From positions 5,824-69,823 of the forward strand of contig CAJTOY010000006.1 in NCBI GenBank assembly GCA_910578195.1: a DNA stretch of 64,000 bases, given 5' to 3'. Below are positions 34,676 through 46,300 of this stretch, in pieces. The DNA is from an uncultured Christensenella sp. (GTDB taxonomy: Bacteria; Bacillota; Clostridia; Christensenellales; Borkfalkiaceae). The notes below the pieces were generated by a model, which was given only the letters and a program-made list of their open reading frames with translations, did no database searches and was not told the DNA's origin. The translations under genes were made by a program, and so were the position numbers. Numbering within the stretch: position 1 is the first letter of the stretch; the number at the start of each line of letters is the position of its first letter.

Positions 34676-35604
34676 GTTATCTCCTTGTATCCGTCCGCCG
34701 TGACCTCAATCACGACTGTTCCGTTGTCCGTTCTTTTTGCGTTGCCGTAGTCTGCGGTCAAGCGCCCGTCCGTTGAAATTATTGTTATTTCGGGCTTAAT
34801 TAATTCGTTAAACGGCGCGCAAAAGGATTTTTCGCTGCCGTGTCCCGCCGCCTTGAAAATATTGCACGTTTCGAGTTTTACGGGATAATCCGAGCCTATC
34901 ACCGAATAAGTTTTGCACATGCCGTCCAAAACGGGTTTTTCGACGTCGCCCGCAAACAGAAAGCTTGTGCCCGCGTATTCCAGCCAAATCACGGCGGAAG
35001 CGTTGTTCCGCGCAGATTGAGAAAGCGGGTTCTTTTCAAGCTCGGCATACTCGCCGTACGGGTTGGAAACGACCGACGGCGAAAGCGCCTTAAAGTACCA
35101 GCCGTCCCCGCTCTCGCCCGCGCCGTACTCGATTACCGCCCTTTCGCAGTTTTCCGCGGCGAGCGAGAATTTTTCAAACTGCTCGGTTATGTTTTTGTCG
35201 CAATACGGCAGATAAACCTTGTCAACCTTTTTGTACTTTAAAATTTCAAACAGCCCGCCGCAGTGTTCGGCATTGACCGAGGTGCACAAAAGAAAATCAA
35301 TCTTTTTTATCTTCCGCTCGTTAAGGGTTTTGAGAATTTTCGCCGTGTGCGCGCGGCTGCCGTCGCCCGCGTCCATAAGCATATTTTTGCCGTCGGGCAA
35401 TTCAATTATCGTGCAATCGCCGTAGCCTACGTCGAGAAAGCTGACGCGCATAACCCCGCTTTCGGCGCGGCTGCCCGAAACGAAATAGCTTGAAAGATAT
35501 TTAACGGGAATAAAAATATTTAAGATTATCAGCGCGATTGACACTGCCGCCAGAGTTGCCGCCGTGACGACGGCGGCAATTCTGCCCTTTGACAATTTTT
35601 TCAT
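34672..35604 (-). CDS. ComEC-like MBL-fold protein with degenerate metal motif
   Basis: The 310-residue protein has an N-terminal membrane helix (about 10-32) and an extracytoplasmic beta-lactamase-fold domain like the C-terminal domain of ComEC/Rec2 proteins: FLDVGYGDCTIIELPDGKNM, DAGDGSRAHT, FLFAGDVEKPV and KAAGHGSEKSF. The metal-binding HxHxDH, normally THPHADHIGG, reads TSVNAEHCGG, so only the last His remains. It is therefore probably not a standard hydrolase. Its ATG overlaps the stop of the giant transglutaminase gene, and its stop overlaps aroC, so it is translated as part of the long operon. Confidence 0.75.
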   Translation of the reverse strand: MKKLSKGRIAAVVTAATLAAVSIALIILNIFIPVKYLSSYFVSGSRAESGVMRVSFLDVGYGDCTIIELPDGKNMLMDAGDGSRAHTAKILKTLNERKIKKIDFLLCTSVNAEHCGGLFEILKYKKVDKVYLPYCDKNITEQFEKFSLAAENCERAVIEYGAGESGDGWYFKALSPSVVSNPYGEYAELEKNPLSQSARNNASAVIWLEYAGTSFLFAGDVEKPVLDGMCKTYSVIGSDYPVKLETCNIFKAAGHGSEKSFCAPFNELIKPEITIISTDGRLTADYGNAKRTDNGTVVIEVTADGYKEIT

Positions 35605-38600
35605 TGGTCTATTATAGTAAGCGTTCCGTAATTTTTGTTGATGCGGTAATTTTCGGTTACTTGCTCAACTCCGTCGGATATCGCGATTTTCACCACGTTC
35701 GGCTTTTCTCCGACGTCCTCGATTGCGGCGTATTCTACAACCGTATATTCGTGCCCCGAAGCAAGCCCCGCGCCCGAAATATAGCAAGTGCTGTCATAAA
35801 GCGGTTCGCCCTCGATATATTCGCGGGTAACCGAGTTGGTCGTAAGGGTTATAACTCGTCTGCTTATCTCGAAGTGGATATCGTACGCGATAAAGCATCT
35901 GTCGGTGACGTCCGTGCCGTTATACAGCACTTTTACGCTTAAAATATTCATGCCCGCGAATTCTCCGCCCGAGATATTCACCGCGTCCTTTATGCCCGCG
36001 TGAGAGTTAACGCCGAATTGCACGGCGTAGCCCGCGGGCAGGGTAAATCCGTCAAGCTCGTTCGAGAAATAGAAGCCGTCCTCCGAGAAATAGTGCGCCG
36101 TACCGTCGTAGGTGACCTGCGAATTATAGTGAACGTAAATTATTTCGTCGTATTCGGCGCGGCTCAAAACCGTAAGTTCGCCGTCTGCGTACTCGAAATT
36201 AAAGTTCGAGGTCGCGTTGTCGCCCGCGGGGTCGTACAGCGTGAACGACTTGATTTTACTTTTGCCAACGCCTATATCCGTCTGCTCGCCGTAGAAGGTC
36301 ACCTTGTAGGTGTAGCCCATTTCCATAAGCTCGTTGAGGTACAGATTTTCGTCTATGTGAGTAGGTTTAAGCGGTTCGCCGTCATAGAATTTGAACATAT
36401 CGGCGGGCTTTAACACCAAACTCATGTCGGCGTAATCGTCGCCCGTTCCCGAGCCGTCGCCCGAACCGTTTCCTCCGCCCGAACCGTCGTTAAAGCCGCT
36501 GCCCGTGACCTCGACCTGCAACCAGCCGAAGCCGTCGATATATACCTCGACCCATGCGTGCGCGTTGTCGGTGGTGATTTCCACCCACTCGTTCGCCTTT
36601 GTCGTGCCGACGTAGCCTATGACGTAGCGCGCGGGTATGCCGAGCGCGCGGTAGAGAAGAGTTGCCGCTTTGGAATAGTGACGGCACACGCCCTCTTTAT
36701 AGTCGCGAAGGAAGCTTATGACCACGTTATCCGCGTCGTCGAGCGCGGCGTCATAACCGAGGTTGTACCTCGCCGCGGTCCGGATATAGTCCGCAACGCC
36801 CGCAATTACGGCGGGGTTCGAAGGGTCGAATTTTTGCTCCGCGATTATGCCTTGCATAAACTCTTTCGTCGCCGCGTCGATATACAGATAGTTATTGTGA
36901 ACATATTCGCGGTACAGTCTCTCGAACTCCGCGTACTCCCCGAGATTGCCGGGCGTGACGGTGTCGCATAGGTAATATACGAGCGAATACACGTCGGATA
37001 CGTCGCCCGTGTAGACAACGTCGCTCGACTGCGCGTCGTAGTCGCCCTCGGTGCCCATATAGTAGGGCAAATAGTATTCCGAGCCGTAGACCTGAATTTC
37101 CACCTTAGCGCTAGGCGCGCCCGCAAGCTTCAACGCAAGGCTTGCAAGGTAGTTCGCGCTGTATTTGCCGTCGATTGTACACTCGAATTCCGTGCCCGAC
37201 ACGAAGTTGTGTCCGTCGAAATAGTTGCCGTAGCTGCGGTATCTCAGATAGATACTGCCGTCGGCGTCCGAAAGCACGCTCACCGCGAGCGAGGGCGGTC
37301 CGCCGCCGTTATTGCCCGAGCCCTCTCCGTCGCCGAGGTCTCCGCCCGTTCCGCCGCCGCCTTCGGGCGCGATAACTTTCAGAATTCCCCAATCGGGAAT
37401 TATTTCATAGTTTGCGGTTACGTCCTTGACCTCGCCGCCGACCGTGGCGCAAATGATAATCGTCGCCGTGTTGTCGATTTCGCCGACCTCGGTTATCTCC
37501 GCCCAGTCCTCGGCGGTTATCTTCTGACCCGCAACAAGACCCGAGCTTTCCGCTTGCTCCTCGAACGCGTAAACCTTGTGCACGAGGGGCTTGCCGTCGT
37601 ACTCCTTCTCTCTGCCCTCGGTTACAATGCCTATCGGGCGGGGAGTGATTGTTAAAGTGCCGTTTTCGTAAACGGGGCGATAGTTGTCGGTTACGTCCCT
37701 TTCGCCGTCTAAAACCTCGATTTTAAGCGCGTTTTCATACTCGCCCACGTCCAGAACGAACGTGACCTCGGTAATTTCGGGCGTGTGATTTTCGACAAGC
37801 CCCGAATAAGTCGCTTTTCCCTCCGAGTGCAGTTCGCCGTCGTAAATCCATGAATTGCTATCGGTCTCGACGTTCAGCGGGCATGGAAGTACTACAAGTT
37901 CGCCGTATTCGAATTCAACAGAGTAGTTGTTCGTAACGGGAACGCCGTTCTTATCGAAGAAAAGCACGTTAATGCGGTTTTTAAAGCTTTCGACTTTGAG
38001 CGCGAGCGTGCCGTCGTCGAGCGTAATTTCGCTCCATTCGCCGACGTCGGTTACGACCGTGAACGAGCCCTCGGTTGCGTCGGCTACATGGGTGTGTCCG
38101 TCAACGAGCCCCGAATTTTCTTCGCCTGCCGCGACTATATACGCGAGGTTAAAGTGCGCGTCGCCGTCATACGTCCACTCGCCCGAGCCCGTCGTAATCT
38201 TAATCGGGCGGGCGGTGACCTTCAAAGTGCCCTCCGCCGTGGTTATCGCGTAGTTCGCCGTGACGTCCGCGCCGTCCTTGTCGAAAATCTGCACGCCGTC
38301 TTTGACCTTGTTTTTGCTTTCGCCGACGTCCGTCTGCGAGCCCTCGGCATACGCCGTTATCGTGTGCCCCTTGTTTTCAAGCAGTCCCGCAAACGGAACG
38401 CCGTTGTCCGTGCTTGTGTAGTCGCACTTGTTGTATACGAGCGGGGTTCCGTCGTACACCTTTTCTCTGTCGCACGCGGTGACGGTTATCGGGCGGGGCG
38501 TTATTTTGAGCGTGCCGTAATGATACTTGATATCGTAGTTTTCGGTAACTTCCGTTTCGCCGTCCCAGATTGTTATCGTCATTTCGTTGTCTATTCCCGT

Positions 38601-41600
38601 CACAACGCCGTCGACAAAATATACGTCCTTGATTTCGGTCAGACCGTCGGATTTGGAAGTGTGGTTCAAGACAAGCTCCAAACTTCCTTGTCGCACGCCG
38701 TGACCGCCGTCCGAGTGCACCTCGTCGTTGTAAACCCAGCTTTGGGCGGCGGTGTTGAAGGTCACGGTACGCTTGATTATGGTTAGCTTCGCCTTCACCG
38801 TGCTGTCGTATAAAATCGTGTAGTTTTCGCTTTCGTCGACCTCTTTTCCGTCCTTTACCGACCGAACGCTTGCCGAGCCGTCCTTGACGGTCACGTCGTA
38901 GTCTCCTACGGTAATGCCGTACTCGTTGGTGGTTGCAACAATAATCTGACCGTCCGCAATCGGCTTCGAGCCGTCGGCAGTTTTGAATTTTTCGCCGTAC
39001 TGCTCCTCGCCGTTGTATATCTTTTCGCCGTTGTCCGCAACGACGGTAATCTCGCGCGGGGTTACCTTTAATTTACCTTTAATATTAGCTGTTATATGAT
39101 AGTTATCCGTTACGTCGGTTTTGCCCTCGCCGTTGATCGCTTCATAGATGTAGAATTTGGAACAACGGTTTAAAACTTCGCCGTCGGAGACGTTGGTCAC
39201 GCTTGACCAGCTGTCGGGGTCAGCCTCGATTGTGTGAACTATGCCGAGCTCCTCGTTAATAACAAGCGAAACAATCGGATTAGGATGCTTATATACCGAA
39301 AATTCTTTATGATACTGAGGCAAGCCGTTATACTCGAACTCTTTACTTTCGGTCTCTATCATGAGTGGACGGTATATAATCCTAAGATTACAGAATTTAT
39401 AAGATATTTTATAGTTGTCGGTGACTTCCCTTTCGCCGTCGAAAATCAGAACAGAGAAGTAGTTTTTAATTGCGCCAATGGTCTTGTTGCCTCCGCTGCT
39501 AACTCTCCATACTACGTCTTTTATAGTTGCATAAGTGCCCTCTGTTTCGTCGGCTTTATGGGTGTGCCCCTCTACTATGCCCGACACTTCGTCGGGTTCG
39601 GACACATTGTATTCGAGCCAGTAGTGCACGGTGGCGTCGTAAATCCATTGTTTTAATGTTTTAGGACTTGTTACCTCTACCTCGCGCTTATTGACCGTGA
39701 GCGTGCCCGCGGTAAGGGTTATATTGTAGTTGCGGGTTACGTCCCTTTTCTCTGCGAGCTGTTCGCCGTTTTCGCCGAGGTAGGAATAAATGAAGAATTC
39801 TTCGCCGTTATATTCGACTACGTTCGGCTCGTTCCCCGCGTCCGTACGCGAGCTTGGATAAGTCAGCTTTTCGCCGTCCGTCTCGTGGTCGAGGACGAGC
39901 GCCGCGGGAACAATTCCCGTGCCCGTGCGCTTTTTCTTTACCGTGTAGGTATGGCATGTCAGCGGCGCGCCGTCGTAAATTTTCTTGTCGCTGCCCGCGG
40001 TTATCTCAATTTCGCGCGGCGTTACGGTCAAGGTGCCGTTTATATAGGTTATGTCGTAGTTGTCGGTGACGTCGATTATTTCGAAGCCGTCAACATACCC
40101 TATGCTTACCCCCGTAAACGTTATTTCGCTGCTGCCCGCGTCGGTCTGACTGCCGACAAGTACGGGGTTGAACAGACGGTGACCGGACACAAGCCCTTCA
40201 TTTTCGTTATTGCCGTCCAACACGTCAATACCCGCTTTGTCGGGAAGAAGCGCCTCTCCGTCGTACTCTTTTTGCTTGTTGTTCGCTTTAACCTGCAAGG
40301 GGCGGGGAATTATGTTAAGCGTGCCGTACTCGTAGGTCATATCGTAGTTAGGCGTAACATCTTTGCCTTCGACGTCGTAAACGTTAATCTGCATGGTGTT
40401 CGCCGTGCCGCTGTCCGCAACGTTTTTGACGCCGGCTAAACCGTGAGCCGAAGTGACATGACCTTTCACAAGGTTAATAACCTCATGTTCGGCGCAGGTG
40501 TGAATATCCGCGTTATAAACCCAAGCCGCGTCGGACGTAGTAATAGTTACGGGGCGCTTTTTGACGGTAAGCTCGCCGTAAACGTAACTGATATCGTAAT
40601 TGCTTGTTACGTCCTTAATTCCGTTCGAAACCGTAACTTCGAGTTCGTTGGGCGCGCTTGTTATATTACCGTCCGCGTCCGACCGAACGTAGGTTATTTC
40701 GGTGCGTTTTGTTACCGTAACAATCTGCCCCTCGACGAAATCAAGCTCGGACACGACCTCATATTCTTCACAGTAAAGCAGACTATCGTCGTAGACTTTT
40801 TTCGCGGTGCCTGTCAGAACGGTGACCTCGCGGCGGGTTACCCTCAGTTTGCCCCAGACGTAATTTATTTCGAAGCTGTCGGTAACGTCGATTTCGCTTC
40901 CGCCGACAATCCTTTTAATAACTATGTTCGTGATTACGTTGTCTTCTTCCCCGACGTCAATTATAGTCGCAACCTCTGTATTCCAGCTTCGGTAAAGCGC
41001 GTATTTATCCTCGGTCATCCAGTCGACGTCGACGTCGCACGCGGCATACTCGTGCTTGTCGCCGTCGTAGACCCATTCGTAGTCCGCTGTCGTAAGCGTG
41101 ATTGCACGCTTCAAAATTTTAAGCTCGCCGTATTCGGTCACTATATTGTAGTTGTCCGTAACGGGCTTGCCCGCGTCTTTTACGCGAATAACGAGCTCGT
41201 TCGGAACGCCGACTACGCGACCGCTTTCGTCGACCTTGACGTAGGTTATTTCGGTGCGTGAAATAATTTCGACCGTCTGGCTTTCGACGAACCCGAGCTC
41301 GGAAACGACGTCATATTCCTCGCAGAAAAGGGGTGCTTCGTCGTAGACCTTTTCCGCAGAACCGCTTACAATCGAAACGTTGCGGACGGTTACGCGCAAT
41401 TCGCCGTCCTCTACTCCCGTTACCGCATAGTTTGCCGTGACGTCCTTGCCGTCCGCCGCGGTGATTTTGAGTGTATTTATATCGGCTATCGCGTTGTCGC
41501 TTAAACCCACGTTCAGCTGCGAACCCGTGGTTTCAGCCGTGGCGGTTTGCCCTTCGACGAGAGGATATTCCGACAACGAAATTAAAACGTCGGTTTCGAG

Positions 41601-43334
41601 CGGGGCGCCGTCGTAGACCTTTTCTGCGTTTTCGGGCGCAAGAATTACGGGGCGGGGAAGTATGGTGAGTTTGCCCGCCGTGATATGCACCTTGTAGTTG
41701 GAGGTGACTATATTTCCCTCTTCGTCGTACACGCCGAAGTGCATTGTGTTGTCGACCGTGCCGACGTCGGTAACGGTTGCAAAACCGCTCGCTTCGACGT
41801 GGTGACCTAAGACAAGCGCGCCCTCTGGCACAGTGAATTTGTCCGTGCTGTGCGCGTTGCCGTCGTATATAAAGGTTTCGCTTTCGGTAATTACCGTTAT
41901 GGGGCGCGGAAGTATCGTAAGCGTGCCGTACGAGTAGCTTATGTCGTAGCAGTGCGTGACGTCCTCTCCGTCCGCGTTGAGTATTTTTGCGGTGATTACG
42001 TTTTCATAATCGCCCGCGAATATCCCCTCGGTCGAGCTTGTAATAACGACCGCGTCGCCGTCGGCGATATCGTAGTTATTCTCGTATACGAGAGTAAAAA
42101 ATTGCTTGCTTGTGTGGGGCTTGCCGTCGAAAACCTGCGTTGCGTCGTCGGCGGAAAGTATGGTCACGGGGCGGGGCGTTACTTTCAGCTTGCCGTAGCC
42201 GTCTCTGTTCAACAATACGTAGTTGTCGGTAACGTCGCCTCCGTCCGCGTCGGTGATTATGAATTTTAAAACTATGTTGTCGACGCCCTCTTCGCCCGTG
42301 ACTTTTGTCACCGCGGTCGTGCCGACGACTTCGAGCTTGTGCCCGAGGCTTTCGAGGAAAGTTTTGCACTCCTCCTCAATCGAGTATTCGTTGTGACTGA
42401 GCGGCTTTCCGTCGTAGACCTTTTCCGCGCCGACAGTCGTTATGTATATGGGGCGCTTGTCGATTGTGACCGTACCCGAGGTGTTGAAAACTATGTTTAT
42501 GTCGTAGTTCGACGAGACGTCGATTCCCGCCTCCTCGTTGAAGATTTTGACTTCGGGCGCAAGCTCGGAAACGCCGGCGTCGGGTCCGAAGCTCAAATCC
42601 GCAACCGCGAGGATATCGCCGTCGGCTATGGGCGTTTCTTCGTTTACGGCATAGGTCTTGTAATTCAAAACCTCGCCGTTGTAGTCGCCCTTGTAGTCCT
42701 CGAACGTGACCGTTATCGCGCGCTTTTCAAAGGAAATCTGCCCGCCGAAAATTCGGTAAATATAGGAATTGGTAACGTCGTTGCCGTCCTTGTCGGTGAC
42801 GGTTATTCCGTCCGCGTCGGCTTTGACCAGCGTGGTCGGTTTTGCAAGGTTTTCATAAATAAATTTCGAGCATTGTATCGCGTCGCCGTAGCAGAGGTCA
42901 GCAGTGACTGCGGGCAGTTCGCCGTAGGTTATTACGCCCTCTTCCACTCTGACGTCAACGGTTTTGGGCATTATCGCGAACGCGTGCGCCGCGCCGTAAC
43001 GGTTGTTGCCGAACACGCTTTTCGAATACGTTCTTACAAGGTATTCGCCGGGGCGGGTGGGCTGTTCCGCCGTCCACACGTCCGTGCCCGCAACCGAAAA
43101 TTCGTAGCGCACAGAGTTGAAAATGGCGTTCGTGCCGTATCTTAACTCCTCGCCGACGATTATGCTTTCGGGGCAGTTGCCCGTGTCGTACACCAGCCCG
43201 CAAAGTCCGAAGAAGCCCGCGGTGAGCGAAACGATTGTAAGGCACAATGTGATAATTAGCACGCGAAATCTTCTCGCCACGCCCAAAATATCGGCAAAGC
43301 GGTTCATTCTCGCGCGGTATTGTTCGTATAACAC
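35601..43334 (-). CDS. giant MBG-repeat surface protein with transglutaminase-like domain (2577 residues)
   Basis: One N-terminal membrane helix (about 28-50) anchors a very long extracellular chain. About 20 repeats of 75-100 residues follow, each with a K-x-Y-D-G-x-P/K-L start, a G-H-x-V segment, D-V-T-x-N-Y and a G-x-L-x-V end (MBG/YDG family). Next come a Gly-rich linker, a transglutaminase-like domain (Cys2217 in GVCRHYS; His in NAHAWVEVYIDG) and three more repeats. The usual D-P-T with the third catalytic residue reads E-V-T. There is no LPxTG motif or C-terminal anchor. The GTG start has AAGGAGGAG in front. It probably crosslinks or processes surface proteins or wall; this is an inference. 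The stop overlaps the MBL gene. Confidence 0.85.
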   Translation of the reverse strand: MLYEQYRARMNRFADILGVARRFRVLIITLCLTIVSLTAGFFGLCGLVYDTGNCPESIIVGEELRYGTNAIFNSVRYEFSVAGTDVWTAEQPTRPGEYLVRTYSKSVFGNNRYGAAHAFAIMPKTVDVRVEEGVITYGELPAVTADLCYGDAIQCSKFIYENLAKPTTLVKADADGITVTDKDGNDVTNSYIYRIFGGQISFEKRAITVTFEDYKGDYNGEVLNYKTYAVNEETPIADGDILAVADLSFGPDAGVSELAPEVKIFNEEAGIDVSSNYDINIVFNTSGTVTIDKRPIYITTVGAEKVYDGKPLSHNEYSIEEECKTFLESLGHKLEVVGTTAVTKVTGEEGVDNIVLKFIITDADGGDVTDNYVLLNRDGYGKLKVTPRPVTILSADDATQVFDGKPHTSKQFFTLVYENNYDIADGDAVVITSSTEGIFAGDYENVITAKILNADGEDVTHCYDISYSYGTLTILPRPITVITESETFIYDGNAHSTDKFTVPEGALVLGHHVEASGFATVTDVGTVDNTMHFGVYDEEGNIVTSNYKVHITAGKLTILPRPVILAPENAEKVYDGAPLETDVLISLSEYPLVEGQTATAETTGSQLNVGLSDNAIADINTLKITAADGKDVTANYAVTGVEDGELRVTVRNVSIVSGSAEKVYDEAPLFCEEYDVVSELGFVESQTVEIISRTEITYVKVDESGRVVGVPNELVIRVKDAGKPVTDNYNIVTEYGELKILKRAITLTTADYEWVYDGDKHEYAACDVDVDWMTEDKYALYRSWNTEVATIIDVGEEDNVITNIVIKRIVGGSEIDVTDSFEINYVWGKLRVTRREVTVLTGTAKKVYDDSLLYCEEYEVVSELDFVEGQIVTVTKRTEITYVRSDADGNITSAPNELEVTVSNGIKDVTSNYDISYVYGELTVKKRPVTITTSDAAWVYNADIHTCAEHEVINLVKGHVTSAHGLAGVKNVADSGTANTMQINVYDVEGKDVTPNYDMTYEYGTLNIIPRPLQVKANNKQKEYDGEALLPDKAGIDVLDGNNENEGLVSGHRLFNPVLVGSQTDAGSSEITFTGVSIGYVDGFEIIDVTDNYDITYINGTLTVTPREIEITAGSDKKIYDGAPLTCHTYTVKKKRTGTGIVPAALVLDHETDGEKLTYPSSRTDAGNEPNVVEYNGEEFFIYSYLGENGEQLAEKRDVTRNYNITLTAGTLTVNKREVEVTSPKTLKQWIYDATVHYWLEYNVSEPDEVSGIVEGHTHKADETEGTYATIKDVVWRVSSGGNKTIGAIKNYFSVLIFDGEREVTDNYKISYKFCNLRIIYRPLMIETESKEFEYNGLPQYHKEFSVYKHPNPIVSLVINEELGIVHTIEADPDSWSSVTNVSDGEVLNRCSKFYIYEAINGEGKTDVTDNYHITANIKGKLKVTPREITVVADNGEKIYNGEEQYGEKFKTADGSKPIADGQIIVATTNEYGITVGDYDVTVKDGSASVRSVKDGKEVDESENYTILYDSTVKAKLTIIKRTVTFNTAAQSWVYNDEVHSDGGHGVRQGSLELVLNHTSKSDGLTEIKDVYFVDGVVTGIDNEMTITIWDGETEVTENYDIKYHYGTLKITPRPITVTACDREKVYDGTPLVYNKCDYTSTDNGVPFAGLLENKGHTITAYAEGSQTDVGESKNKVKDGVQIFDKDGADVTANYAITTAEGTLKVTARPIKITTGSGEWTYDGDAHFNLAYIVAAGEENSGLVDGHTHVADATEGSFTVVTDVGEWSEITLDDGTLALKVESFKNRINVLFFDKNGVPVTNNYSVEFEYGELVVLPCPLNVETDSNSWIYDGELHSEGKATYSGLVENHTPEITEVTFVLDVGEYENALKIEVLDGERDVTDNYRPVYENGTLTITPRPIGIVTEGREKEYDGKPLVHKVYAFEEQAESSGLVAGQKITAEDWAEITEVGEIDNTATIIICATVGGEVKDVTANYEIIPDWGILKVIAPEGGGGTGGDLGDGEGSGNNGGGPPSLAVSVLSDADGSIYLRYRSYGNYFDGHNFVSGTEFECTIDGKYSANYLASLALKLAGAPSAKVEIQVYGSEYYLPYYMGTEGDYDAQSSDVVYTGDVSDVYSLVYYLCDTVTPGNLGEYAEFERLYREYVHNNYLYIDAATKEFMQGIIAEQKFDPSNPAVIAGVADYIRTAARYNLGYDAALDDADNVVISFLRDYKEGVCRHYSKAATLLYRALGIPARYVIGYVGTTKANEWVEITTDNAHAWVEVYIDGFGWLQVEVTGSGFNDGSGGGNGSGDGSGTGDDYADMSLVLKPADMFKFYDGEPLKPTHIDENLYLNELMEMGYTYKVTFYGEQTDIGVGKSKIKSFTLYDPAGDNATSNFNFEYADGELTVLSRAEYDEIIYVHYNSQVTYDGTAHYFSEDGFYFSNELDGFTLPAGYAVQFGVNSHAGIKDAVNISGGEFAGMNILSVKVLYNGTDVTDRCFIAYDIHFEISRRVITLTTNSVTREYIEGEPLYDSTCYISGAGLASGHEYTVVEYAAIEDVGEKPNVVKIAISDGVEQVTENYRINKNYGTLTIIDQ

Positions 43335-43356
43335 TGCAAGGCTCCTCCTTTTATTT

Positions 43357-46300
43357 TTAAGCGGGCAGTTTTACGGTAAGCCAGCCGTTTACCGTGGTTA
43401 TCAGATAATTTGCGGTGACGTCTGAGCCCCCGCCGTCGTAAATTTTAACGCTTACGACCTTGTTTTCACTCTTGCCTATGGCAATTTGCGAGCCCGAGAT
43501 TTTGACTTCTATCGTCTGCCCCTCGGCGACCTCGCCAAAGGTTATTTTATATCCGCCGTCTTCGAGCTTTGTTTTATCGTAATATTTTTCCGCGCTGTTC
43601 GCGGTTACCGTCAGCGACCTTGCCGTAACCGTAAGCGTGCCGTATTCGCCGTTCACCTTGTACACGTCGGTAACGTCGTTGCCCTCGCCGTCGAATATCT
43701 TTATATCGAACACGTTTCGGCTTACGCCGACGATTTGTTGCGAGCCCGTCGCGGTTATCTGCGGCTCGCTATGACCCGCAAGCAAATTGCCCTTCCACGA
43801 AATTTCGGGCGAGGTCAAGGGGGCTCCGTCATACATTTTTTCGCCGCCGCCCGTCGTGACCGTGATTTCCGAGAGATAGACCTGCAAAAAGCCCTCGCCG
43901 AAGTTCACTTTGTTTTCGGAAAGGAACTGCTCGGTTACGTCATTACCGTCGTAAAACAGCGTGAACGAAACTATTTTGCAGACCGTCTTTCCCGCCGCAC
44001 TGCGCGAACCCGAGACCTCCGCCTTGTAGGTGTAGCCCTCTTTTAAAAGCGAGGACAAACCTTGCAGAGTGTTGCTGTGGAAATGGGTTATGCCGTCGTA
44101 TTTGTGGTATTCGTTGACGGGGCTTATCTTCATACCGTCGCCGCCGCCCTGACTTAAACCCGTGCCGCCCGTCACTTCGACGCAGACCCAGCCCATACCG
44201 TCGATATAGACCTCAGTCCAGGCGTGCGCGTTCTTGCCCGTCAGCTCGACCTTCTCTCCCGCTTTCGTTTCGCCCGTGTAGCCCGCGACGTACCGCGCGG
44301 GTATGCCGAGCCTGCGGTATAAGAGTGTCGCCGCGCTGGCGTAGTGCTGGCATATGCCCTCCTTGTAATCCCTTAAAAAGCTTAAAACAATGTTGCTTTC
44401 GCCGTCGAGGGCTTTGTCGTATTTAAGGTTGTATTTCGCCGCGCCCTGAATATATTTCGCAACCTTTTTGATTATGTCGGGGTCGGATTTGTCGAAATTT
44501 TGCGCCGAGATAATTTCGTCGAGATAGCCGTCGACTCCCGCGCCTACCGTCAGATAATTTTCGTACACGAACGCGCGGTAGTCCTCTTCGAAATCGGCGT
44601 ATTTACCGAGCGTTAGCTTACCGTTCGATATCGCGCCGTCGGCGACATAGTCGTAAGCAATGTAATAACATATGTACGCGTTAGCCGTCGAGCCCGTGTA
44701 TTTTACGTCGCTCGTCTGGATTTCGTAGAGGCAGTCGTCCAAGTCGGTGTAGTACGGCAAAAGATAGTTGTTGCCGTAAACGTCGATACTGACCGTATAG
44801 CTTGCATAGCCCGCGTTGGCGAGCGCGACGCTGGTCAGATAGTTCGCGCCGTAGCCGTCGAACTGTCTGCCGTAGGGGGTCGCCGTCGACCATTTTTTGC
44901 CGTCGTAGTTGCCGTAGCTTAAATATCTTAAATAAACTTTCCCGCTTTTTTCGGAGAGAACGGTGACAGCGAGTTTGTCGTTATTTTCGTCGTTTTCGTC
45001 CCCTTTAATCTCGCCGCTGTCGTCAAGGTCGTTGTCCTCCTTTTCGGGGGGAGTTGCGGACAGCACGCGCAAAACGCCGCAGTCCTTTGTTATTTCGTAG
45101 TTGTAGGATATGTCGTCGCCCGCGCCGTCAGTTATTGTGACGTAGGCGATTGAATTGTCGCTTTCGCCCGGCTCGGTGCGCGAACCCGTAATCATTATGT
45201 CGTAGCTGTGACCGTTTACAAGCCGGTAGTTTGACACTATCGAGCTTTCTACGCAAGTGAGCGGCGTGCCGTCGTAGCCCTTTTCCGCACTGCCCGAACG
45301 TATGGTCACGGGGCGGTGAACCACATACAGCTTTTCATTGCAGAATGTGAATTCGTAATTTTTCGTTACGTCCTCGCCGTTGAAAATTACCGTAACCTCG
45401 GAAATGCAGTTGTCGCTCGTTCCTACGTCGGTTATTTCCGCGGGCATGACCGCTTGAAGTTCGTGCCCCTCGGGTATGCCTATCTGCGAGGTTATTTTGA
45501 ACTGCCGGTTGCTGTGCACTTCGCCGTCGTAAATCCAGTGACCGGGGAGGGTTTCCAAGGTTATGGGTCTCGGCGCGACGTTCAGCATGCCCTGAACTCG
45601 GGTTATTTCGTAATTTTTCGTCACGTCCTCGCCCGAAGCGTCGAAGATTCCGATTACCTCGTACTCGTTGGGCGATTCGCCCGCCTCCGTCTGACTGCCG
45701 AACACTTCGATTTGTTCGGTATGTCCGTCTAACAGCGAGCCCTCGGAAAGAGTATATATTTTCGAGGTCAGCGGCGTGCCGTCGTAAATTTTCGCGACGC
45801 TGTCCGAAACTATCGTAAGCCCGCGCTTATGCACGGTGAGCGTGCCGTATTCTATGGTTATACCGTAATTATATAATATGTCGTTTCCTTCCGCGTCTTT
45901 AACGTTGTAAGTCAAGCCGTTCGCGGTTTTTCCCGCAATCGTTATAGCGCCGTCGGTAAACGCATCCAAAACGTGACCGTCCAAAAGCGCGCCCGAGGTA
46001 ATTTCAAAGCCCGCCGCAGTGAGGGGTGTTCCGTCGTAAATTTTTTCCGCGCTTTCGGTCGTTATCGTGATTGCGCGGCGGTGAACGGTCAGCGTGCCGT
46101 ACTCGGTTGAAATGTCGTAATTGTTGGTTACGTCTTTTCCGTCGGCGGAAATGGTTACGGTGAAATTGTTGTCGCTCGAACCCGCGTCGAGCTGTACGCC
46201 GCTGATTGTCACCGTTTCGGCGTGCCCCGCGACAAGTCCGTTTTCGGTCATTTTATAGCTGTTTTGCGTGAGCGGAAGCCCGTCGTACTCCTTTTCGGCG

